Assembly (NCBI RefSeq): GCF_001439845.1
Contig: NZ_JYLO01000009.1
Coordinates: 1-64,000 of the forward strand
Direction: 5' to 3'
Origin: Pseudomonas lactis
GTDB taxonomy: Bacteria > Pseudomonadota > Gammaproteobacteria > Pseudomonadales > Pseudomonadaceae
DNA length: 64,000 nt
In this document: positions 58,365 through 64,000 of the stretch, piece by piece
Position numbering within the stretch: the first letter of the stretch is position 1
Layout: every line of letters starts with the position of its first letter
The notes under the pieces: model-generated
Seen by the model: only the letters and a program-made list of their open reading frames with translations
Databases searched by the model: none
Told to the model about the DNA's origin: nothing
Position numbers and translations under genes: made by a program

Positions 58365-59122
58365 AGGACGCCGCCTCGACTGCACAACGGGAGCAGAACC
58401 AGCGCCAGGGCCTGATCGTCGGCACCATCACCTTGCCGTTCCGGCTGCTCGGGGTGCTGATCGGCTCGCTGCTGTTCTCGATCGTCGTGGAGTGCGTCGG
58501 CATGCACCTGTTCTGGAAGGACCAGGGCTGGCGGCACTCGCAGCAGATGTTGCAGTACGAACTGGGGCACCTGTCCAGCCACTTCACGCGCAGCGTCGTC
58601 GTGCAGGAGCCGGGGCGCACCGCGCACGAACTGGTGGATACCGGCTACGAATGGGTATTCGTTCGCTCCGGGCTGCTGGAGCGCATGAGCCAGACCGCCG
58701 AGCGCGCCCGCGCGCCGAGCCACGGGAGGATCCAGGACGGGGGGCGCAACTTTCGCTACTACATCAGCCAGGTCTATGTCTGGACCGAGAACTACCTGAT
58801 TGCCGCGGCCTTCACCACCCTCACGTTTCTGGTGCGCCTGCTGGTTCTGGTGCTCACGTTGCCGCTGATCTGCACCGCGGCGTTCGTCGGCCTGATCGAC
58901 GGTCTTGTGCGGCGGGACGTGCGCCGGTTCGGCGCAGGCCGGGAATCCGGCTTCATCTACCACCGCGCGAAGGCGAGCCTGATGCCGCTGGCCGTGCTGC
59001 CGTGGGTCACGTACCTGGCCTTGCCGATCTCTGTGCATCCACTGCTGATCCTGCTGCCCAGCGCAGCCTTGCTGGGACTGGCCGTGAGCCTGACTGCGGG
59101 CAGCTTCAAAAAATACTTGTGA
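58361..59122 (+). CDS. TIGR03747-family ICE membrane protein
   Basis: This 253-residue inner-membrane protein has about four helices: an N-terminal pair (LIVGTITLPFRLLGVLIGSL), one near residue 150 and a C-terminal hairpin. It contains RFGAGRESGFIYHRAKASLM, typical of TIGR03747. It probably works with TraD. The next transfer gene is displaced by about 1.2 kb because of the opposite-strand cargo gene. Confidence 0.85.
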   Translation: MKDAASTAQREQNQRQGLIVGTITLPFRLLGVLIGSLLFSIVVECVGMHLFWKDQGWRHSQQMLQYELGHLSSHFTRSVVVQEPGRTAHELVDTGYEWVFVRSGLLERMSQTAERARAPSHGRIQDGGRNFRYYISQVYVWTENYLIAAAFTTLTFLVRLLVLVLTLPLICTAAFVGLIDGLVRRDVRRFGAGRESGFIYHRAKASLMPLAVLPWVTYLALPISVHPLLILLPSAALLGLAVSLTAGSFKKYL

Positions 59123-59168
59123 TGACAGAGAAACCAGATCATTAGGCAACTCATTCAGTATTTCTTAT

Positions 59169-60098
59169 TTATTGAATTTGCTGACCAAGGATTTTCTCGC
59201 GATACATATTGGCCAAATGGCGCGCCCTCATGCTCCACTGCTCTGTAATCTTTGGGAAATCTGTTGCGCCGCGCCCATCCATTCCTTGCAATGTAACGTA
59301 GCCCTGCCCATCCTGTCCGCGTACAAAAGCTATGTAGTTATATATTGAATCTCGAAATTCAGTGAGAGCATAAAAGAAGGCATCGCCAGCCGGAAGCGCA
59401 CGAGATAAGTCAATGCGACCTTGGGCATATAAAAAATCATTGACACCCTTCATTCCCCATCCTACCCGATCCAACTCAATGTAAAGATTGTCCACGGCGT
59501 CATAATGCACAGATGGAATGTAACCACATGAAAAGTCCCATGTTTCGAGCCAGTCGAGAAAGTCAGACCTGAAATATGAAGGAACAATATTTTGAAGTGT
59601 GGCTATGGAATCCGCCATCTGCTGAGGCGTTAATGCGCTCCTGGCAACTTGAAATGCTGATGGGAAAATTCTCTTACAGACATCTTGTGGGATAAAACTA
59701 ATATCAGAAATTTCACCCCAATAGACCACGTGAACCGGAAAAATCGATCCATCCAGCCTTTTGTGTTGAGTGCCATGGAACTGATGATGATTTATGCTGG
59801 TATGGCGATTTGCCGTTGTGAAAATCACATAACAACCAATCGGCTCAGGGAAGGAATCGGTCTTACTCAACTCAGCCGTAACGTCTGTAGAGTTTAGTTG
59901 ATTAACAAATTTTGCCTGCCCAAACACTGAGTAGCCGCCAACGGCAGGAAAAATGTCAATGCCATGCTGCCTTTGCCCATTTCCGCCGTATCTTCTGAAT
60001 TGCACGTCATACCTCATATTCCGCGCGACCCAGTCCCTCATGAGGTAGCAGCAAATTTCCTCAAAATCTTGATCAGTTCTAAAGGTCAGTCCTTGCAT
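59169..60098 (-). CDS. PD-(D/E)XK (Mrr-like) nuclease-domain protein, cargo
   Basis: This protein has about 309 residues, on the strand opposite to all neighbours, with much lower GC content and different codon use. The N terminus carries a restriction-endonuclease-like core: E14, then GGNGQRQHGIDIFP with D48 and VFGQAKF with Q61-x-K63. This GxxGQxQxGxDI...Q(A/C)K pattern is common in nuclease effectors of bacterial immune proteins. CYVIFTTANRHTSINHH and FPVHVVYWGEI complete the fold. Residues about 175-309 are an unrecognised second domain. I start at MQGLTFRTDQ, which has AGGAT upstream; a longer frame of 349 codons exists. Confidence 0.72.
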   Translation of the reverse strand: MQGLTFRTDQDFEEICCYLMRDWVARNMRYDVQFRRYGGNGQRQHGIDIFPAVGGYSVFGQAKFVNQLNSTDVTAELSKTDSFPEPIGCYVIFTTANRHTSINHHQFHGTQHKRLDGSIFPVHVVYWGEISDISFIPQDVCKRIFPSAFQVARSALTPQQMADSIATLQNIVPSYFRSDFLDWLETWDFSCGYIPSVHYDAVDNLYIELDRVGWGMKGVNDFLYAQGRIDLSRALPAGDAFFYALTEFRDSIYNYIAFVRGQDGQGYVTLQGMDGRGATDFPKITEQWSMRARHLANMYREKILGQQIQ

Positions 60099-60306
60099 TT
60101 TTATCCTGGATCTTTGTAAGAGCGTTGATATTTTGCCACGCGGCCGGTGGAAATTCCCTTCTTGAATTCTGGCCTGACGACCACTCCCTGAGCGAACTGG
60201 ACGCACGCTGCCAATCAAACCGATCAGCGCAGTTTCCTATTGTTTGCTGCCTGCAGTCACCCTGAACTCCACCATCGCACTATTCTGATCACACAGGAAT
60301 GGCGCG

Positions 60307-60687
60307 ATGTTGGCTCCGATCTGGCAGCGCGCCGCGCATCGCGGCGTGCCCATTTTTCTCGTGACGGCCCTGCTGCTGGGTCAGTCCCCGATGGCGTTGG
60401 CCGAGTCCCCCGCACAGCGCCAGGAGCTGGTCGCCGCGCTGCGCCAACTCGACGCGCTGGAGCGCACCGTCGCCGACAGCGCCGCGCGTGCCCCCATCCA
60501 GCCGGGCGAGCGCTACCACTTCGATTACCCGCGGTTGCTGGCTGACTTGGCGCGCGTGCGCGCCGGCATCCAGGCCCATCTCACACCGTCGCGTGCCCAG
60601 CCGCGCGACCCCTCCGAACTGGCCAGCGACTACCGCACCGAGCGGTCCGCTTCGCCATCGCCGACGACTACGGAAGCCAAGCCATGA
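60307..60687 (+). CDS. RAQPRD-family ICE protein
   Basis: This 126-residue protein has a signal peptide (cleavage after MALA, about residue 32). Its helical body is followed by the family-defining RAQPRD motif (SRAQPRDPSELASDY). It matches TIGR01690. These are periplasmic proteins of unknown role, conserved in ICE transfer clusters. The 3' end overlaps the TIGR03758 gene by 4 bp. Confidence 0.88.
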   Translation: MLAPIWQRAAHRGVPIFLVTALLLGQSPMALAESPAQRQELVAALRQLDALERTVADSAARAPIQPGERYHFDYPRLLADLARVRAGIQAHLTPSRAQPRDPSELASDYRTERSASPSPTTTEAKP

Positions 60688-60917
60688 ACGGCGCCCAGGT
60701 CTCGGCATTTCAAGCCAACAGCGGCATCGCGCCTTCGGCGATGGCGACCGTCCTGGTCGGCGCCGTGTTCGCGGTGCTCCTCGTCTGGGGCGTCTGGGCC
60801 ATCCGAACGGCCTACGTGGGGTGGTCCGAGAGCCGCCTCAACCAGCGCCAGTTCCTCGGCGTCTGCATCCGCTTCGTCGCGATGTACCTCGTCCTGAGCT
60901 TCTTCCTCCTCTCCTGA
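60684..60917 (+). CDS. TIGR03758-family ICE membrane protein
   Basis: This 77-residue protein has two hydrophobic helices (TVLVGAVFAVLLVWGVWAIR and LGVCIRFVAMYLVLSFFLLS), the size and layout of TIGR03758. Together with the next gene it resembles pilin-like or VirB2/VirB3-type small membrane subunits. It is in a tight cluster with RAQPRD and TIGR03745. Confidence 0.83.
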   Translation: MNGAQVSAFQANSGIAPSAMATVLVGAVFAVLLVWGVWAIRTAYVGWSESRLNQRQFLGVCIRFVAMYLVLSFFLLS

Positions 60918-60933
60918 CCTGAAAGGCACGACC

Positions 60934-61293
60934 ATGCAAAACCGCATCCTCCATTCCCGCCTTGCCCAGCGCGCCGCTGTGGCACTGGGCTCCGCCGCGC
61001 TGCCCGCGCTGTCGTTCGCGCAAGGCTTGCCGCAGTTGGAAAACCCGACCCGCGGCACCGGCAACGGCATCATGGAAACGATCAGGAACTACGGCTACGA
61101 CATCATCATGCTCGTAGCCCTCCTGGTCGTGGCGTCGATGTTCATCGGCGTCTGCTACCACGCCTACGGCACCTACGCGGAAATCCACACCGGCCGCAAG
61201 ACCTGGGGCCAGTTTGGCCTCACCGTCGCGATCGGTGCCGTGCTGCTCGTGATCGGCATCTGGCTGCTCACCGAAGCCACCGGCATCCTGTAA
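60934..61293 (+). CDS. TIGR03745-family ICE membrane protein (pilin-like)
   Basis: This 119-residue protein has a signal-like N terminus (cleavage near LSFA), and NPTRGTGNGIMETIRNYGYD precedes two membrane helices separated by HAYGTYAEIHTGRKTWGQFG. This layout resembles a VirB2/TraA-type pilin, and TIGR03745 is the matching ICE family. It starts 16 bp after TIGR03758 with GAAAGG upstream. Confidence 0.85.
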   Translation: MQNRILHSRLAQRAAVALGSAALPALSFAQGLPQLENPTRGTGNGIMETIRNYGYDIIMLVALLVVASMFIGVCYHAYGTYAEIHTGRKTWGQFGLTVAIGAVLLVIGIWLLTEATGIL

Positions 61294-61305
61294 GGCGAGG
61301 CCGGT

Positions 61306-61716
61306 ATGTCCGAGCAGCAGCACGTCCGTGCGGACGGGACGGTCACGTTCCTTCCGCATCGGCTCAACCGCCACCCTGTTGTCGTGCGCGGCCTCACCGC
61401 CGACGAACTGTGGATCTGCTGCGGCCTGTCCGGCGCCGCCGGCCTGCTGGTCGGCGCGCCGCTGTCCTGGGTGTTCCGCACGATCGCCATCGCGCCGACG
61501 TTCGTCGTCCTGGGCGTGGCCCTGGGCGTCTTCATCGGCGGCGGCATCCTGCGCCGGCTCAAGCGCGGGCGCCCCGACACCTGGCTGTACCGGCAACTGC
61601 AATGGCGCATCGCCACGCGCCATCCACTGATGGCGGGATGGGTAGGCGGCCACGTGCTGATCTCGCGCTCCGGCTTCTGGTCCACCCGAAGGTCCGTTGC
61701 AAGGGGGGCACGATGA
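61306..61716 (+). CDS. TIGR03750-family conjugal transfer protein
   Basis: This 136-residue protein has a cytoplasmic N terminus (VTFLPHRLNRHPVVVRGLTA) and two helices, and ends in LYRQLQWRIATRHPLMAGWV plus a basic tail. It corresponds to TIGR03750, a VirB3/TraL-like component of the ICE type IV secretion system. It overlaps the next gene by 4 bp. Confidence 0.85.
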   Translation: MSEQQHVRADGTVTFLPHRLNRHPVVVRGLTADELWICCGLSGAAGLLVGAPLSWVFRTIAIAPTFVVLGVALGVFIGGGILRRLKRGRPDTWLYRQLQWRIATRHPLMAGWVGGHVLISRSGFWSTRRSVARGAR

Positions 61717-62405
61717 GCCGCTTCAAGAACGAGATCACCCACCTGCAGGCGCACATCAAGACGCTTCGCCTGGGTGCTGGTGCGCTGGTCATCGTCGCCC
61801 TGGTCATGGGCGGTGGCTGGTGGAGCGCGCCGCGCGACCTGACCATCCACGTCCCGCCCGACCTGCGCTCGGGCAGTACCCGCAAGTGGTGGGAAGTGCC
61901 GCCCGAATCGGTCTATGCGTTCACGTTCTACGTGTTCCAGACCCTCAACCGCTGGCCGACGAACGGCGAAGAGGACTATCCGCGCAACCTCCACACGCTC
62001 TCGCCGTACCTTACCCCGTCCTGCCAGGCCTTCCTGCGCGCGGACTACGACTACCGCCGTTCCACGGGCGAGCTGCGCCAGCGCGTGCGCGGGATTTATG
62101 AGATCCCCGGCCGCGGCTACGGCGACGACCCCACGGCGCGCGTGCGCGTGGTCTCCGACCGCGACTGGGTGGTGACGCTCGACATCACCGCCGACGAGTA
62201 CTACGGCGCCGAGCAGGTCAAGCGCGCGCTCGTGCGCTACCCGGTGAAGGTCACGCGGGTGGACGTCGATCCCGCCCGCAACCCCTTCGGCCTGGCGCTG
62301 GACTGCTACGACGGCGCGCCCCAGCGCATCAGCGCACCGGAGCCGACTCGCCCGGCACCTGGCGGCCTGTCTCCGCAAGCGCCCCAAGGAGGAAACACCC
62401 CATGA
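61713..62405 (+). CDS. TIGR03746-family ICE protein (PFL_4703-like, TraE-like)
   Basis: This 230-residue bitopic protein has one N-terminal helix (ALVIVALVMGGGWWSAP, near residue 25) and a periplasmic domain with VYAFTFYVFQTLNRWPTNGE and YLTPSCQAFLRADYDYRRST. It matches TIGR03746, likely equivalent to TraE/VirB5- or VirB8-like core factors. It overlaps both neighbours by 4 bp. Confidence 0.86.
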   Translation: MSRFKNEITHLQAHIKTLRLGAGALVIVALVMGGGWWSAPRDLTIHVPPDLRSGSTRKWWEVPPESVYAFTFYVFQTLNRWPTNGEEDYPRNLHTLSPYLTPSCQAFLRADYDYRRSTGELRQRVRGIYEIPGRGYGDDPTARVRVVSDRDWVVTLDITADEYYGAEQVKRALVRYPVKVTRVDVDPARNPFGLALDCYDGAPQRISAPEPTRPAPGGLSPQAPQGGNTP

Positions 62406-63319
62406 AGCATCCTGTACTCGTGCTGCTGGGGCTGCTGGCCGTGGCCGCGGCACCCGTCTCCCATGCTGTGGAGATTCTGCGGTGGGAACGCATGCCGCTG
62501 GCGGTGCCGCTGAAGGTCGGCCAGGAGCGCATCGTGTTCATCGACCGGAACGTCCGCGTGGGCGTGCCCGCAGGCGTGGGCGAACGCCTGCGCGTGCAGA
62601 GCGCAGGTGGCGCGGTGTACCTGCGCGCCAGCGAGCCGATCGAGCCCACGCGGCTGCAATTGCAGGACGCCGACACGGGCGCGCTGATCCTGCTCGACAT
62701 TGCGGCCGAGCCGCCCAAAGACGGCGAAGCCGAGCTGGAGCCGGTGCGCATCGTCGAGGGCAGCAGCACCCCTGCGCGCTACGGCGATCAGCCAGGCGGT
62801 GCCGATGAGGCCCCGGCACGCGCCCAGGACCAAGCAGGTACGCGGGCGACCCGGCGCGAAACCCCGGTTCCGGTCGTCCTGACGCGCTTCGCCGCGCAGA
62901 ACCTCTACGCGCCGCTGCGCACTGTGGAGTCGCTGCCTGGCGTCATGCGGGTGAACCTGCGCCGTGACCTCGACCTCGGCACGCTGATGCCGACGCTGCC
63001 GGTGCGCGCGGTCGCGCTCGCGTCGTGGCGTCTGGAAGACCAGTGGGTCACGGCCGTGCGCCTGACCAACAGCAGCAGCGGCTGGGTCACGCTCGACCCG
63101 CGCGTGCTGCAAGGCGATTTCCTCACCGCCACCTTCCAGCACGAAGCGCTCGGACCGCGCGGGACGCCCGAGGACACGACCGTCCTGTACCTGGTGACGC
63201 GCGGGCACGGCCTCGCGCAATCGCTGCTGCCGGCGATCCACCGCTTCGACCCGGCCGTGCATCTGCCGCAGCGGGAAGCTGAAGCCGACGATGGCAAGGA
63301 GGCCCGCCATGCGCAGTAA
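62402..63319 (+). CDS. TIGR03749-family ICE protein (TraK/VirB9-like)
   Basis: This 305-residue exported protein (signal peptide cleavage after VSHA, about residue 22) begins its mature part with VEILRWERMPLAVPLKVGQE, typical of TIGR03749/TraK. A Pro/Ala-rich linker (near 125-155) separates N- and C-terminal domains. It is expected to be a secretin-like outer-membrane core component with TIGR03752 (TraB-like). It overlaps the next gene by 11 bp. Confidence 0.86.
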   Translation: MKHPVLVLLGLLAVAAAPVSHAVEILRWERMPLAVPLKVGQERIVFIDRNVRVGVPAGVGERLRVQSAGGAVYLRASEPIEPTRLQLQDADTGALILLDIAAEPPKDGEAELEPVRIVEGSSTPARYGDQPGGADEAPARAQDQAGTRATRRETPVPVVLTRFAAQNLYAPLRTVESLPGVMRVNLRRDLDLGTLMPTLPVRAVALASWRLEDQWVTAVRLTNSSSGWVTLDPRVLQGDFLTATFQHEALGPRGTPEDTTVLYLVTRGHGLAQSLLPAIHRFDPAVHLPQREAEADDGKEARHAQ

Positions 63320-64000
63320 CGGCTTGCTCAAGTGGCTGATGATCCCGGTCGCCTTGCTGGTGCTGTTCGTTGCCATCCGGCTGTTCTCCGGTGGAAGCAC
63401 GTCGGCACCGCCCGCCGCGGATGCTGGCTCCAAGCTCACGCCCGAGGAAATGAAGGCGTTGGGCATCGAAGGCGATACCCCGCGCGATACCGTGGCAACG
63501 CTCGTCGCCCAGGTGAAACAGTTGCGCACCGAGCTTCAGACCGCGCTGACCGACAACAAGTCGCAGCGCGAGGAAAACCAGCGGCTGCGCCAGCGGGAGA
63601 ACTCCATTGATCAGCGCATCAATTCGGCCCTCGAATCCGAGCGCTCCAACCTGCGCCGCGACCAGGAACAGGCGGCCAGCGCGCGCCAGCAGACCGAGGG
63701 GCTGCTCGCCGACCTGCAGCGGCGCCTGGACAGCATTGGCGGGCGCGGCGGCGGTCACGCTGATCTGCCGGTGGGCCTGGGGCTGCGCGGCGGCGACGAG
63801 GCCGGCATGGAAGGCGGCATGCGCTGGGTCGAACCGGACGACGCGAAGAAGGCCGAGGGCCGCAATGGCAGTCGTGGCGCAGGCAGCGGCATGAGCTTCC
63901 CGACGAGCTTCGGCCCGGCACAAAGCACACTGGAAACCACCGCGGAAACCGTGGCGAACGCCGGCGCAGGTGCGGCAGGCGTCAAGAGCGCCAAGCCGGT
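63309..64000 (+). CDS. TIGR03752-family ICE protein (TraB/VirB10-like), partial
   Basis: The first 230 codons are in the window and the gene runs off the edge. One N-terminal helix (LLKWLMIPVALLVLFVAIRL) is followed by LTPEEMKALGIEGDTPRDTV, a long coiled coil (about residues 60-140), a Gly-rich linker and MRWVEPDD, as in TIGR03752. TraB/VirB10-like proteins span the periplasm and gate the channel. Confidence 0.86.
   Translation, partial: MRSNGLLKWLMIPVALLVLFVAIRLFSGGSTSAPPAADAGSKLTPEEMKALGIEGDTPRDTVATLVAQVKQLRTELQTALTDNKSQREENQRLRQRENSIDQRINSALESERSNLRRDQEQAASARQQTEGLLADLQRRLDSIGGRGGGHADLPVGLGLRGGDEAGMEGGMRWVEPDDAKKAEGRNGSRGAGSGMSFPTSFGPAQSTLETTAETVANAGAGAAGVKSAKP

Larger units (their letters stand above)
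25436..64000. mobile_element. Integrative and conjugative element, ICEclc/PAGI-2/PFGI-1 class (right side beyond window)
   Basis: From the czcA break onward the gene content is that of a known ICE class: alpA-parA-shi-parB-DUF2857, STY4528, TIGR03761, DUF3158, ssb, topB, DUF3577, DUF3275, SNF2-like helicase, then TIGR03748 through TIGR03752 transfer genes. All are on the plus strand except cargo. The integrase and the far end are not in the window. The left limit is uncertain: I see no tRNA gene or tRNA-derived direct repeat at the junction, and an IS66 remnant lies between czcA and the first ICE gene. Confidence 0.85.

Noticed and set aside
25436..64000. CRISPR array or tRNA gene in the ICE segment
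   Set aside because: No regularly spaced direct repeats of CRISPR type and no cloverleaf with a CCA end were seen. The repeats found are palindromes or hairpins of different spacing.

Overview
The window is GC-rich DNA from a Pseudomonas, most likely of the P. fluorescens group. The evidence is a Pseudomonas-type 5S rRNA at the left edge, the mksF-mksE-mksB condensin operon, rimI, a GntP-type gluconate permease, and three paired REP repeats built on the core GTGGGAGCGGGCTTGCTCGCGAA.

Positions 1-25435 are ordinary chromosome. In order they hold the end of an rrn operon; a pqiA-pqiA-pqiB lipid-transport operon with a split PqiA and a six-MCE-domain PqiB; the Mks condensin operon (minus strand); a hypothetical gene with rimI; an acidic small protein; a beta-carbonic anhydrase; a SET-domain protein; a secreted protein of unknown function; a Tat-exported phosphoesterase; transporters for short-chain fatty acids, organic acids and gluconate; a CDF cation exporter; and czcC-czcB-czcA. 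czcA stops abruptly after about 720 codons, losing roughly its last 300 residues. The sequence after the break is unrelated and contains a decayed IS66 transposase tail.

Positions about 25436-64000 are one end of a large integrative and conjugative element (ICE) of the ICEclc/PAGI-2/PFGI-1 class, cut off by the window edge. Its regulatory and partition end comes first: a possible BisR-like gene, alpA, parA, a shi-like small gene, parB (bisD-like) and a DUF2857 gene (bisC-like). Next is a replication/processing block: an STY4528-family protein, TIGR03761, DUF3158, ssb and topoisomerase III. From 37.1 to 52.9 kb follows a DNA cytosine methyltransferase and a string of about 15 small same-strand ICE genes, including DUF3085-like, STY4534/DUF3577, DUF3275, a DUF6094-type N6-methyltransferase and an SNF2-like helicase. 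These small genes are mostly separated by leaders rich in RNA hairpins. From 53.1 kb the type IV (MPF-G-like) transfer genes begin: a PilL-like lipoprotein, TIGR03759, a lytic transglycosylase, TIGR03765, the TraD coupling protein, TIGR03747, RAQPRD, TIGR03758, TIGR03745, TIGR03750, TIGR03746, TIGR03749 and TIGR03752. An AT-rich, opposite-strand cargo gene with a PD-(D/E)XK nuclease signature interrupts this block at 59.2-60.1 kb.

The observations most worth following are four copies of a multi-hairpin leader RNA with visible compensatory changes (38.7, 39.6, 42.6 and 44.2 kb), an attenuator-like pair of alternative hairpins before the helicase gene, iteron-like repeats inside the STY4528 gene, three copies of a 17-bp palindrome, the nuclease cargo gene, and the non-canonical ICE/chromosome junction inside czcA. 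Family names come from recognising protein sequence and gene order; no database search was run.
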